A DNA stretch of 64,000 nt from Clostridium_AD sp964467165 (GCA_964467165.1 CAYXOL010000002.1:94472-158471), one strand, 5' to 3'. Shown: positions 26,525-35,804, counted from the first letter of the stretch. Numbers and translations are program-made. The notes: a model not told the origin generated them from the sequence alone.

Positions 26525-27940
26525 TTATTTCAAATTATTTTTCTTAATAAAAGAGCTAAGCGCATCTTCAAAACATTTCATTGGTGGATGAACTACGCCT
26601 GCTCCTACTTGCCCTACACCAGCTCTATTACAGGCAACTCCTGTATTTATAATTGGCAAAATTGTTGTTTCAATAACCTTTCTAATATCTATGCCAGTTG
26701 GTGTGCCTCTAAAATTCATATTTGGCATCTTAAATGCATTATTCTCTGCGCAAGTAATCTCGTACATACTAGTAGTATAATTTATGGCGTCCTTTGGTGT
26801 ACCCCCTACAAATTGGACAATAGCCGGTGCCGTTGCCATTGCAAACCCACCTATCCCCGCTGTTTCTGTTATACAGCTATCTCCAAGATCAGGGTTCGCA
26901 TCCGTTTCATCAAAGCCTGGAAAATAGAGCCCCTCCACAATTTCACATGGTGCAGTAAACCATTCATCTCCTGTGCCAGCTATTCTAATTCCAAAATCCG
27001 TACCATTTCTCGACATGGCGCAAACTACTGTACTGCAAGCTATATTTTCAAGTGGGTCTAAGCTGCATTTGCATGCTGGCATAGAGATATTTAAGAAGAA
27101 ATGATCATTCTTATCTATGAAAGTGAGCACGTCCGCTTTAATGTCGTCTGAAAAATCAGTTTTGACTATAAATGGTGCCAGTTCCCTAAATAATAGTGAA
27201 GTTCCTGCTTTATTTCTGTTATGTCCTTCATCACCCATTTGAATCATTTGTGCAAGTATTGTTTTAACATCAATACTACCCTTTAAAATCATAGCTTCCT
27301 TAATTACAGGTGCTAGGATCTTTTCCATCCAATCTAGTTTTTCAATTACCTCTGGGCTAAAAGCTCCAAATCTTAAAACTTTCCCCAATCCCTCGTTTAA
27401 AGTACAGTATGCATAATTTCCGAAGGTTTTGTTTTGAAGCTTCCATACTGGCATTGAATAGGTTACAACACCCGCCATAGGGCCTACTGTATTGTGATGA
27501 TGACATGGATCAAATATAATTTCTCCAGACTCTGCTAGTTTTTTTGCCTCTTCTTCATTTGTAGCAAGCTTTTCATATATTAATCCACCGATTATAGCGC
27601 CCTTAACTGGCTCACTCATTCTTTCCCATGTTATTGGTGGTCCTGCGTGTAAAATTGTATGTTTTGTCATTCCTGGAATATCAATTCCAGCTTGACCTAT
27701 TCCAACAATTATTGGCTGAGCCGAAAGCAACCTTTCCATTGCCTCTTTATTTGCCATTTCAATTTTATGGAGTATACTTGCATCTTCCAAAGCAGAAAGT
27801 TTCATACTTGCCTTAGTTGGTGGTTTCCAATTAACATGTATACTCTTTACATTTTGAAGCTTTAAGTCTTTCTGAAAAGACTCTAGTCCCATATTTATAA
27901 CAGTAAGTTTCTTACTGAATAATTTATTTATTGCGGTCAT
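26525..27940 (-). CDS. allG: DUF1116 protein, AllG/YlbE-type carbamoyltransferase subunit
   Basis: This 471-residue protein matches the DUF1116 family (E. coli YlbE/AllG). Characteristic stretches are KHTILHAGPPITWERM, IFDPCHHHNTVGPMAG and MNFRGTPTGIDIRKV. AllG with AllF and AllH forms oxamate carbamoyltransferase, which phosphorolyses oxalurate to oxamate and carbamoyl phosphate in anaerobic allantoin use. The other two subunits are encoded immediately upstream (15-base gap). No allantoinase-like gene lies next to it, so the actual ureide here may be different. It starts at ATG after AAAGGAGG. Confidence 0.85.
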   Translation of the reverse strand: MTAINKLFSKKLTVINMGLESFQKDLKLQNVKSIHVNWKPPTKASMKLSALEDASILHKIEMANKEAMERLLSAQPIIVGIGQAGIDIPGMTKHTILHAGPPITWERMSEPVKGAIIGGLIYEKLATNEEEAKKLAESGEIIFDPCHHHNTVGPMAGVVTYSMPVWKLQNKTFGNYAYCTLNEGLGKVLRFGAFSPEVIEKLDWMEKILAPVIKEAMILKGSIDVKTILAQMIQMGDEGHNRNKAGTSLLFRELAPFIVKTDFSDDIKADVLTFIDKNDHFFLNISMPACKCSLDPLENIACSTVVCAMSRNGTDFGIRIAGTGDEWFTAPCEIVEGLYFPGFDETDANPDLGDSCITETAGIGGFAMATAPAIVQFVGGTPKDAINYTTSMYEITCAENNAFKMPNMNFRGTPTGIDIRKVIETTILPIINTGVACNRAGVGQVGAGVVHPPMKCFEDALSSFIKKNNLK

Positions 27941-27954
27941 TTTCCATCCCTCCT

Positions 27955-29523
27955 TTATATTTTATTTAATTTCCCAAGAATTAGTGAAGTTAATTTAACA
28001 GCTTGAGCATTAGATGGCATTAATATAACTCCCTGTTTTTCTAGTTTTTCACTTTGGGCTTTGTAATTTTGAGGATCCCCATAAGTACCACATATATATC
28101 CAATTACACATAAATATTTATTTTTGTCTTTCATAGCTTTCTTCGCATTTATTATACTTTCAAGCATTTCTCCCGCCGGATCTACGTTTGATCCATAACC
28201 AAGCACAAAATCCATAAGTACTACGGCAACTTCATCGTCGCAAGCTTCTTTGGGAAGTCTATCTACCCTAGCCACTGGGTCAATCATAGGATGTGGCTTT
28301 CCAACTGTGAAATCATCGTCACCCAGATCAATGCATGTATGTTCCACACTTTTGTGCACATCATCCAGTCTAAGCTCTGGTGATAATGGAATATTAGAGT
28401 ATATCCTATAACCCTTGGTTCGTAGCACCTTCATTGCCTCATCTGCCAAAGTTCCACCAGTATATAGCGCTCTTAAATATTTCTGACCCTTACTAAACTT
28501 TTCGCATTCACCTTGAACAATTTCATCAATCTCTTTGTCTGTTAGTGTAAAACCAGTAAAATCTTTTATTTTCTCTCCCTTTGAGAGTAGTACTGCTTTT
28601 CTTGCTGCATCCTCTAGATCCACACTTGAATATGCACCATGCTTTTCAATTTCAATTCTATCTCCACCTATAAAACATGCAACAACTGGCTTATCTGTGT
28701 TTTTCACCATGTTTAGTATTTTTTCAGCTACCTCCGGTGCTGGTGGTTTAGAGATTAACACTATAACCTTTGTTTCATCATCATCAATTAAAGCTTTAAA
28801 CCCCTCAATCATCATAATCCCGCCAACCGCGCTTTTAAGATCTCTTCCACCTGTTCCAATAACCTGGGATACCCCACCACCCATTTTATCTATAATTACT
28901 GTAATTTCCTGGGTTCCTGTACCAGATGCTCCCACCACACCTATATCTCCTCTCCTCACAACATTTGCAAAACAAAGAGGCACTCCATTGATAATTGCAG
29001 TTCCACAATCCGGTCCCATAACTAATAGACCCTTATCTCTACCTATTTTTTTAAGTTCAATTTCTTCCTCTACTGTAACGTTGTCACTAAAAAGCATTAC
29101 ATGAAGATTATTATTTAGTGCTTTTTTTGCTTCATAGGCCGCATATTTTCCAGGTAATGATATGATTGCCATGTTAGCTTCCTCTAGATGCTTAATTGCT
29201 GCATTAAGAGTTGTTGGTTTATATTCTTGTACAAAATCATCCTCATCCGTTTTAGCATTTAATAATTCATTAACCTTTGCAACTATAATTCCCTTTGTAT
29301 TTTCATCTTCGCTAAGTGCTGAGATGAAAAAATCGTTAGGTGTTAATCCTTTTATTTCATCATTTGATAAACTCAAATTTTCTGTTAGCTCTTTATTTAG
29401 GTCTGTTCCCATACCAACTATTACTTGTTTAACATTTGGCATTTTCTTAATTTCCTTACTTATTAGCATGAGTGTTACAGAATCATAATAAGTATTTTTT
29501 CTAATATCAGTGCAATGATTCAT
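27955..29523 (-). CDS. fdrA: FdrA/AllF-type acyl-CoA-synthetase-like carbamoyltransferase subunit
   Basis: This 522-residue protein is of the FdrA family. It has a succinyl-CoA-synthetase-alpha-like CoA/nucleotide fold (ALNNNLHVMLFSDNV; GPDCGTAIINGVPLCFANVVRRGDIGVVGASGTGTQE; VSQVIGTGGRDL) followed by an SCS-beta-like second half (ALYTGGTLADEAM; IDPVARVDRL). In E. coli it is AllF, a subunit of the AllFGH oxamate carbamoyltransferase. The name is historical (suppressor of dominant FtsH mutants). It overlaps the AllH-type gene by 17 bases and lies just upstream of AllG. Substrate and product are inferred from the complex. Confidence 0.87.
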   Translation of the reverse strand: MNHCTDIRKNTYYDSVTLMLISKEIKKMPNVKQVIVGMGTDLNKELTENLSLSNDEIKGLTPNDFFISALSEDENTKGIIVAKVNELLNAKTDEDDFVQEYKPTTLNAAIKHLEEANMAIISLPGKYAAYEAKKALNNNLHVMLFSDNVTVEEEIELKKIGRDKGLLVMGPDCGTAIINGVPLCFANVVRRGDIGVVGASGTGTQEITVIIDKMGGGVSQVIGTGGRDLKSAVGGIMMIEGFKALIDDDETKVIVLISKPPAPEVAEKILNMVKNTDKPVVACFIGGDRIEIEKHGAYSSVDLEDAARKAVLLSKGEKIKDFTGFTLTDKEIDEIVQGECEKFSKGQKYLRALYTGGTLADEAMKVLRTKGYRIYSNIPLSPELRLDDVHKSVEHTCIDLGDDDFTVGKPHPMIDPVARVDRLPKEACDDEVAVVLMDFVLGYGSNVDPAGEMLESIINAKKAMKDKNKYLCVIGYICGTYGDPQNYKAQSEKLEKQGVILMPSNAQAVKLTSLILGKLNKI

Positions 29524-30505
29524 TTAACCAAAACCTCCTATACTTTAAATTAGTCATGATTCTAAGTCCCGTGTAAATTCCAAGTGCCGTGTCTGTCCCT
29601 GATGTTTCGCCATAGGAAATAACTCCAATTAACGCTTTAGTAATACGCCTATTCTTTTCACCATTATCATCATCAAAATTTAAAATTACTTTCATTAGAT
29701 TACCTACATATTCATTTGCCTCACCTACAGATGAATGCTTTAACATTTCAGCGCTAACTCTAGTTGTTTTATCCAAACTTGAGCTAATTACCTTACTATT
29801 AAATTCATAGATTTGCTCCAAATTCAATTTGTAATAACTTCCCATATATATGTATGTAATCATTACACCGCTAATAAAATCATCCATTGATGGTGTAAGT
29901 CCACACCCAAAACCTATAACTGACCCTGCTTTGCGTGCTATTCCATGCATATCTACTTTAATCAAATCATTAATAAAATTTATAAATCTATCCTTTATAA
30001 ATTCAAAATTTTCATCAAAAGCACAGCCGTATAAAGGTGCTAATTGAAGTTCTGGCAGTTTAACTGACAGCATATTTATCAGCGGACCCATACCATTAAG
30101 TTTCCCAAATTTCCTTAGCCCTTGCTCAATAATGTTTATGTTGTCTAAAAGTCTATTTTCACAGCATTCAAAAACATTAATTTCAACACGTGAACACCAT
30201 TTCTTAGCATTATTAATAGATATAAATAAGTTCAATTGGGTGCAATAAATTTCACTTTCGCTAAACTCAAATGTCAACCCTTGTGTTATATTTAGATTAT
30301 TAAAATCAACTTGTTCTACGTCTCCCACAATGACACTCATTGGAGACATTTTTTTTTCACTACTTAAAAGTGTTATGAATAAATCATCACATTCAATATT
30401 GCATGCATTTTTAAATACAGAATGGACATGACCTTGTAGTTTTCCTCCCTCCAAAATGATTTTCTGGAGATTTTCACATATAAATAATCCCTTCACTAAA
30501 ACCAT
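29507..30505 (-). CDS. allH: DUF2877 protein, AllH/YlbF-type carbamoyltransferase subunit
   Basis: This 332-residue protein is of the DUF2877 family. The diagnostic motif GFGCGLTPSMDDFISG sits near residues 196-211. It is the third subunit of the AllFGH-type carbamoyltransferase and the first gene of the run. A GTG start four codons in (with AAAGGG about nine bases upstream) is as plausible as the annotated ATG. The 197-base gap upstream holds the pucR terminator and an ATTGTTAACAAT palindrome, so transcription of the carbamoyltransferase genes probably begins there, under the neighbouring PucR regulator. Confidence 0.83.
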   Translation of the reverse strand: MVLVKGLFICENLQKIILEGGKLQGHVHSVFKNACNIECDDLFITLLSSEKKMSPMSVIVGDVEQVDFNNLNITQGLTFEFSESEIYCTQLNLFISINNAKKWCSRVEINVFECCENRLLDNINIIEQGLRKFGKLNGMGPLINMLSVKLPELQLAPLYGCAFDENFEFIKDRFINFINDLIKVDMHGIARKAGSVIGFGCGLTPSMDDFISGVMITYIYMGSYYKLNLEQIYEFNSKVISSSLDKTTRVSAEMLKHSSVGEANEYVGNLMKVILNFDDDNGEKNRRITKALIGVISYGETSGTDTALGIYTGLRIMTNLKYRRFWLNESLH

Positions 30506-30589
30506 CCCTTTACTTTAAATAATACTATTGAAACTCTATTTTTATTCATATATTCCTTTATATGTATTTACCAAACATTCTTACAATTC

Positions 30590-30601
30590 ATTGTTAACAA
30601 T
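30590..30601. promoter_or_regulatory. Palindrome ATTGTTAACAAT upstream of the carbamoyltransferase genes
   Basis: A perfect 12-base palindrome lies about 85 bases upstream of the allH start, with a related half (TTACTAACAA) next to it. It is a candidate operator, possibly for the adjacent PucR protein. Only its position and symmetry support this. Confidence 0.35.
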
Positions 30602-30668
30602 TACTAACAAACTTTAAATAACCTACTTTCATTTCAAAATATTGCATCTTAATATGTTAATAGTTAAC

Positions 30669-30700
30669 AAAAAAAACTGACTCACAAGGAGCCAGTTTTT
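30669..30700 (-). terminator. Terminator after pucR-like gene
   Basis: AAAAAACTG-CTC pairs with GAG-CAGTTTTTT around a five-base loop, immediately downstream of the 30703 stop. Confidence 0.85.
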
Positions 30701-30702
30701 TA

Positions 30703-32385
30703 TTACATTTCAATTAAATCTATTGCCTTAAGTGCAATTTCAAGATTAAGTCTACTGTCCCCATTATCTAAGTCAAATCCAGTAATATCATGTATCTTTT
30801 GTAACCTATATATTATTGTATTATAATGCATGTACATCTTTTCTGATATTTTTTTCTTATTACCATTGCATTTAAAATATATTTTCAAGGTTTTAACAAG
30901 TTCAGTATTATTTACCTTGTCGTATTCTATAAGTGGCTTTATTGTATGAGCACAAAACTCCATAAGTTCAACCTGAAGACCTTCAAAAGCTAATATTCTA
31001 TACAATCCTAAATCATCGTAATGTTTTATATTACCACTAGTTGTTTTACTCAGATTTTCTACTATTAATTTTGCTTGTCCATGACTTTTGTACAATTGTG
31101 TAGGCTCTTCATAAGAACGTCCTATACCTATTGTTATATTATTTATATCAATTTTTTTACAAGCCTCATCTACTAGGTTCTGACAAAAATTAATGACCTC
31201 ATTTTTTATTATTTGGAGATTTTCACTTGTTTCACTTCCATAAAGTATTAATATCCTATCGCTTTTATCAACATACACTACTCTTTCTCTATGAAGCTTT
31301 GCTATTCTACCCGTTATAAAAAACATTTCGCTTATACTCTCATGTGGGGAACTCCTCTTATCAATGGCCAATTTATTGGAAGCGTATATATCCTTTAAAA
31401 GAATCACAATAACTGTATATTTAAGGTTTTTACAAAAATTAAAAGTTTTTGCTCTTTCTAATGCTCTCTTTTGCCTATTTTCATTATCACTAAGTAAATC
31501 ATCAAAGAACTCAAGTTTATAATTGCTCTCCATGTTAAATAAAGAAAGTTTTTTAACAAAATCCAATGCTATTATATGTACATATGATTCTATAAACATA
31601 TTATCAAGGGGGGTCAAAGGCCTTTTATCACTCCAAATAAAAATGCACCCATACTCAACATTTTCTATAATTATTGGAATGGTTACTCTCTCCACAATCA
31701 TTCCTCCAATTTCATCCCTATGCACTTTATAAATTCCTTCTTCATCGTAATTATTATCCTCAATATACTTAAGACTTATATGTTCATATATAATATTGTC
31801 AATATTATCTCTAATAGCCTCATTACATATGATTTCACAGCTATCACCCATGTTTTCGTATATAGCTAAAGAATTATCTATATTTTCATAAAGCTTTAAA
31901 GCTATCTCTTTTAGACTACCACCCTTCATCATTATATTCATCAATTGCCTGTTAAACCCATCAATTTCTATTAACATATTCATTTGATCATTTATTACCT
32001 CTGTAAGTATCCCTGATATTACATCAGTATGAGAAATACCAAATGGAACTTCAATAATAGGAAAACCTATTTCATCTGCCAGGTCAATAACGCCCCTAGG
32101 CAATTCGTTAACATATCTACCTACCTTAATACCAAGTCCAGCCACACCCTTTGCATTTAATTTAGGAATAAGTTCAAGTAGTATTTTAATATTATCCTTT
32201 ATAGAATAAGCAGTTGTAAGCAAAAATTCTCCTGGGCTAACCCATTCTATAATATCTGGTACTTCCATAACATTTACCTTTGTAATTCTTTTACAAATAC
32301 CTTTAGCTCCACCTATAATTTTAGCCCCTTGAAGTATATCAAGGTTTAGCAGTTTTTCTAATGAAATTCCTGAATAACGATACAA
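30703..32385 (-). CDS. PucR family transcriptional regulator
   Basis: This 560-residue regulator has an N-terminal PucR domain (about 7-125; ending GFPIIEVPFG), a middle GAF/GGDEF-like region and a C-terminal PucR-type HTH_30 (KIYFKCNGNKKKISEKMYMH then YNTIIYRLQKI, residues ~510-545). PucR in Bacillus subtilis activates purine catabolic genes with allantoin-type ureides as effectors. It lies upstream of the carbamoyltransferase/cyclase/thiolase run, on the same strand but separated by its own terminator. It is the obvious candidate to control that run and perhaps the permease and molybdenum hydroxylase beyond. Confidence 0.9.
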   Translation of the reverse strand: MYRYSGISLEKLLNLDILQGAKIIGGAKGICKRITKVNVMEVPDIIEWVSPGEFLLTTAYSIKDNIKILLELIPKLNAKGVAGLGIKVGRYVNELPRGVIDLADEIGFPIIEVPFGISHTDVISGILTEVINDQMNMLIEIDGFNRQLMNIMMKGGSLKEIALKLYENIDNSLAIYENMGDSCEIICNEAIRDNIDNIIYEHISLKYIEDNNYDEEGIYKVHRDEIGGMIVERVTIPIIIENVEYGCIFIWSDKRPLTPLDNMFIESYVHIIALDFVKKLSLFNMESNYKLEFFDDLLSDNENRQKRALERAKTFNFCKNLKYTVIVILLKDIYASNKLAIDKRSSPHESISEMFFITGRIAKLHRERVVYVDKSDRILILYGSETSENLQIIKNEVINFCQNLVDEACKKIDINNITIGIGRSYEEPTQLYKSHGQAKLIVENLSKTTSGNIKHYDDLGLYRILAFEGLQVELMEFCAHTIKPLIEYDKVNNTELVKTLKIYFKCNGNKKKISEKMYMHYNTIIYRLQKIHDITGFDLDNGDSRLNLEIALKAIDLIEM

Positions 32386-32476
32386 TTAATCACATCCTTT
32401 TAGGTCGAAATAATTTTGTTATTATTACCTTATTATACATTTAATACCATATGACTGCAACATTTCTAGTTACAAA

Positions 32477-32516
32477 AACAAACAGAGGCTAACAATTATT
32501 GTTAACCTCTGTTTGT
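32477..32516 (-). terminator. Terminator after the molybdenum/selenium gene run
   Basis: ACAAACAGAGG-TAACAAT pairs with ATTGTTA-CCTCTGTTTGT, nearly perfect and ending in a T-rich tract. It lies between the MoeA-like stop and the pucR start and probably ends the long operon coming from 41 kb. Confidence 0.75.
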
Positions 32517-32609
32517 TAGTATTTAAGTTTTAAACATAAATATTTATCTTAACTAATAACTCCTAGCATTGTATATAGTAAATCATCTCCTGCGGAGCCT
32601 GAAATGTGC

Positions 32610-33632
32610 TTAAACCCCTTTCCCAAAAGCGCAATCAGGATATTTACACACTTCACATTCATTACAAAGTCCACCATGTCCATAAGCTGCAAAATCAGCA
32701 AAATTCAATTTTTGCATTGCAAGTATCCTTGGCAAAACCAAATCAAAAATGGTTGTTCTACTATACATTACACATCCTGGAAGCCCAAGGATTGGGGTAT
32801 CCCCCTTATAAGCGAGCAAAAACATTGCTCCTGGAAGCACTGGCGCCCCATAAGTTATAAGCTCTGCTCCAGTTTTTATAATTGCGGTAGGAGTAACATC
32901 ATCCGGATCTACTGACATACCACCTGTGCAAATTACCATGTCTGCTCCCTTTTCTATCCACTCCTCAATTGCTCCCTTTATCCTATTTTCATCATCCGGA
33001 AGTATGGATTGTCCAATGACCTCACAACCATATTCCTCCACTTTTCTTTTTATTACCGGTCCAAAAGCATCAACTATTCTGCCATGATACACTTCACTTC
33101 CTGTAGTAACAATTCCCACTTTCATTTTCTTAAAGGGTATTATACTTACAATCTTTTCATCACCGATTAAAGTTTCTGCACTTTTTATCTTCTCCTCATC
33201 AATTACAAGGGGAATAACTCTTGTGCCTGCAACCTTTTGTCCTTTTTTTACTGGGTAGTTATTGTGTAGTGTAACTAAAATTATCTCACCTATTGAGTTA
33301 AGCTTATATAATAGGCCTGTATTAATTACAAGCAGCCCGTCACACTCTGCTATAAAATTTATTTTACCTTCTTTTACTTCACTAAAGCTAAGCCCTTGTC
33401 CTGCGGTGAGGACTCTTAAACGCTCCGCAGCATCGTTTTCGTGAAGATATCCTTCTTTTTTCTCCCATACAAATAGATTTTCTTTACCTATTGAAAGTAA
33501 TAATGGGATATCTTCTTCTTTAACTATATGTCCTTTTTTAAATGCTATATCTTTTACTACGCCTGGAATAATTTGCGTAATATCATGACATAAAACTGAT
33601 CCGACTGCTTCGCTCACTGGTATTTTTTTCAT
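32610..33632 (-). CDS. MoeA-like molybdopterin-binding protein with C-terminal Cys cluster
   Basis: This 340-residue protein is of the MoeA/MogA-like molybdopterin-binding type used in molybdenum hydroxylase clusters. The MoCF fold shows VGIVTTGSEVYHGRIVDAFG, ADMVICTGGMSVDPDDVTP and LPGAMFLLAYKGDTPILGLPG. It likely inserts or holds Mo-pterin during cofactor assembly. The C-terminus ends with four closely spaced cysteines (CNECEVCKYPDC; Cys323, 326, 329, 334), which can bind a metal or Fe-S cluster. It is the last gene of the run, 161 bases after the ModE-like gene. Confidence 0.82.
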   Translation of the reverse strand: MKKIPVSEAVGSVLCHDITQIIPGVVKDIAFKKGHIVKEEDIPLLLSIGKENLFVWEKKEGYLHENDAAERLRVLTAGQGLSFSEVKEGKINFIAECDGLLVINTGLLYKLNSIGEIILVTLHNNYPVKKGQKVAGTRVIPLVIDEEKIKSAETLIGDEKIVSIIPFKKMKVGIVTTGSEVYHGRIVDAFGPVIKRKVEEYGCEVIGQSILPDDENRIKGAIEEWIEKGADMVICTGGMSVDPDDVTPTAIIKTGAELITYGAPVLPGAMFLLAYKGDTPILGLPGCVMYSRTTIFDLVLPRILAMQKLNFADFAAYGHGGLCNECEVCKYPDCAFGKGV

Positions 33633-33709
33633 ACTATTAGCCTCCGATTTATATGTTTTGAAATATATTTTTTTAATTTGTATAGTTAACTGTTATGTTT
33701 AAACCCGTA

Positions 33710-33725
33710 TATACTTCTAAGTATA
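33710..33725. promoter_or_regulatory. Palindrome upstream of the MoeA-like gene
   Basis: TATACTT and AAGTATA arms are separated by two bases, 78 bases upstream of the start. The TATA-rich symmetric form is reminiscent of ModE-type sites and a ModE-like gene is adjacent. This is a tentative assignment. Confidence 0.3.
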
Positions 33726-33793
33726 AGATTGGTTGTATTTTTAAACGCATAACGAACTGCAGAATGATATCTTATAATATTGATTGTGACTCG

Positions 33794-34123
33794 TTACTTA
33801 AATTTCTTATTAAATAATTCAGTAATACACTGGTCTACTTCCATTTCAAGTTCATCAAATTTTTTAATCAGAACCCTGACTTCTTCTGTAAGCGTAGATC
33901 CGCCTCCGTTTTTTCCACCAATTTGTTTCTCAAGCACCTTTATACAAAGTCCATCTTCTAAATTCGATATCATATTCCAAGCTTTTGTATAGGAAAGGTT
34001 CATAAAGCTTGCCGCTTTTCTTATAGATCCTAATTCATCAATTTTTAAAAGTAGCATTTTAGGTCCCTTACCGAATACTTTTTTATTATCTTGTTTTAAA
34101 TAAATTTTCCAGCTTATATCCAT
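33794..34123 (-). CDS. ModE-like winged-helix protein (N-terminal domain only)
   Basis: This 109-residue protein consists of the LysR-type winged helix of ModE: KMLLLKIDELGSIRKAASFM followed by SYTKAWNMISNLEDGL and the wing GGKNGGGSTLTEE. The C-terminal molybdate-binding TOBE domains of full ModE are missing, which is common in small ModE-like proteins. It probably regulates molybdenum or molybdenum-enzyme genes, but cannot bind molybdate through the known sites. It is embedded in the molybdenum-hydroxylase maturation run, 51 bases from xdhC, so local regulation is likely. Confidence 0.85.
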   Translation of the reverse strand: MDISWKIYLKQDNKKVFGKGPKMLLLKIDELGSIRKAASFMNLSYTKAWNMISNLEDGLCIKVLEKQIGGKNGGGSTLTEEVRVLIKKFDELEMEVDQCITELFNKKFK

Positions 34124-34174
34124 TTTACTGCTCCTAGCTATCCTATAATTTTAGTTACACATTACCAGTAACAT

Positions 34175-34984
34175 CTAAAATTCCACTCTTTTAATATCCT
34201 TTAAATGCTCCAAAGAACCCCTATTTTTAACTAGTAATATCTCACTCATAATACCAAAGGCAATTTCATTTGGCTCCTGCGAAGAAATGTTAATTCCTAT
34301 AGGTGCATATACCTTTTTAAGTACTTCTTTTGGTATTCCGTCAGTCATAAGAGTTTTCATAACAAACTCTGTCTTTTTCTTACTTCCAATCATTCCGATA
34401 TATGAGGCATTAGAAACAGCCGTGAATTTAAGAGCGTCAGCATCACATTTATGACCTCTTGTTACAATTATAATATAAGTATTAGAGTCAATTGGATATT
34501 TTGAAAGCTCTTCACCAATATCACCTACAATTATTTCATCGGCATTTGCAAATCGATTTTCGTTTGCAAATTCATCCCGATCATCAAATATTACAGTATA
34601 AAAGTCTAGTATTTTTGCTAGCTTAAAAAGTTCCACTCCTATATGTCCTGCTCCTATTATAAGAAGCTTTGATCTAGGTTTAAATATCTTCACATACAAA
34701 GTAGCCTTTCCTCCACATTGCATATGCAAATCACCTTCATCATTTAATTCAAATTGGAATTCTCCATCAATTCCCTGCTTAATGCACTCTATGGCTTTTT
34801 CTATCACCACAAACTCTATATTCCCTCCACCTACACTGCCTTCAATTCTTCCATCTTCCCAAACTGCCATAAGAGACCCTTTTTTTCTTGGGGTAGAGCC
34901 CTTTATACCTGTAATAGTTACTAAAGCTGCCTTTTGGCCTTTTGACAAACTACTATATATCTCTTTTAAAATTCTCTCTTCCAT
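34175..34984 (-). CDS. xdhC: XdhC family molybdenum cofactor insertion/sulfuration protein
   Basis: This 269-residue protein has the two-part XdhC layout: an N-terminal XdhC/CoxI domain (VTITGIKGSTPRKKGSLMAV; GSVGGGNIE) and a C-terminal Rossmann domain (LLIIGAGHIGVELFKLA; VTRGHKCDADAL; YIGMIGSKKK). XdhC proteins bind molybdenum cofactor and help make it active (addition of the terminal sulfur, or selenium in Se-dependent enzymes) before it is handed to the hydroxylase. It lies four bases before yqeB in a run of selenium/molybdenum genes. It is distinct from the Fe-S subunit also called XdhC in the E. coli naming. Confidence 0.92.
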   Translation of the reverse strand: MEERILKEIYSSLSKGQKAALVTITGIKGSTPRKKGSLMAVWEDGRIEGSVGGGNIEFVVIEKAIECIKQGIDGEFQFELNDEGDLHMQCGGKATLYVKIFKPRSKLLIIGAGHIGVELFKLAKILDFYTVIFDDRDEFANENRFANADEIIVGDIGEELSKYPIDSNTYIIIVTRGHKCDADALKFTAVSNASYIGMIGSKKKTEFVMKTLMTDGIPKEVLKKVYAPIGINISSQEPNEIAFGIMSEILLVKNRGSLEHLKDIKRVEF

Positions 34985-34988
34985 GTTA

Positions 34989-35804
34989 TTACCCCTCCAT
35001 AGTTTGAGTCATTAAGTACATTATTGCTTCCAATACTCCACCTGCTATATTTCTTGCTTTGTCAGAAATAGTAGAACAATTTATTTTTTCAGACAGTCTT
35101 GGATCAATATCTGCAATTTTAAAGCCCTTAGGTACAACGATACCACTACGCAATATTCCTCTTAATAGGCCTGACATAGTTGCTCTAATTTCGGTTTCTC
35201 CTATAAAAGCAATAACTTCATCCTTTTGCACCACATCACCTATGTCCGCCACATTTTTCATAGTTCCTTTGGTTGTAGAGTGTATTACTCTTTCACTAGA
35301 ATAACCCATAATGGTTCCTGGTATCCCTGTATTTTTCTTAGCTTCTCCATAAAAAATCAACCTACCAAGATTATGACCTCTGGCAGTTTCTATCACTATA
35401 TCTACATCAACCCCTGCTATAAATCCTGGCCCAAGAGCAATGGTTATATCTGCCATGTCCCTTGTTGTTCCCATATTTTTTTTAGCAATAATAGCATCCA
35501 CTAAAATTTTGGGCTTTATTATTTTTATATATTCACCTTTTTCATCTACAATCACTGGAATTTTTTTATTGATCCATGCGTTTTCTATTTCGCTTAGACA
35601 GCATACATGTACAGCTGTAATTCCTTCTATTTCTACTTGTCCTTGATATACCGCTTCACTAAAAGAAACATCTCGCCTTATAGAAGTAGGCTTTGCGACT
35701 TCTAAAATCAATACCCTAAATCCACTTCTATGCAATTTTTGAATTGTACCAGATGCTAAATCTCCCCCACCACGTATAATGACAATATCATCAAACATAT
35801 TCAT
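34989..35804 (-). CDS. yqeB: Selenium-dependent molybdenum hydroxylase maturation protein (YqeB/EF2563 family)
   Basis: This 271-residue protein of the EF2563 family has VIIRGGGDLASGTIQKLHRSGF at the N-terminus (a Rossmann-like glycine loop), VLEVAKPTSIRR near 30-50, and GLLRGILRSG toward the end. The family occurs with SelD and molybdenum hydroxylases of the selenium-dependent type, and is a genomic marker for them. The biochemical role is not established but is assumed to be in making the labile selenium form of the Mo cofactor. The stop-to-start junctions (4-base gap and a 14-base overlap) show co-translation with XdhC and MocA. Confidence 0.9.
   Translation of the reverse strand: MNMFDDIVIIRGGGDLASGTIQKLHRSGFRVLILEVAKPTSIRRDVSFSEAVYQGQVEIEGITAVHVCCLSEIENAWINKKIPVIVDEKGEYIKIIKPKILVDAIIAKKNMGTTRDMADITIALGPGFIAGVDVDIVIETARGHNLGRLIFYGEAKKNTGIPGTIMGYSSERVIHSTTKGTMKNVADIGDVVQKDEVIAFIGETEIRATMSGLLRGILRSGIVVPKGFKIADIDPRLSEKINCSTISDKARNIAGGVLEAIMYLMTQTMEG

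Noticed and set aside
27955..29523. FdrA as an acyl-CoA synthetase
   Set aside because: The succinyl-CoA-synthetase fold is present, but its neighbours (DUF1116, DUF2877) mark it as the AllF subunit of a carbamoyltransferase.
32604..32915. Overlapping plus-strand ORFs over the 3' end of the MoeA-like gene
   Set aside because: They are shadows of the coding strand, without ribosome sites or known motifs.
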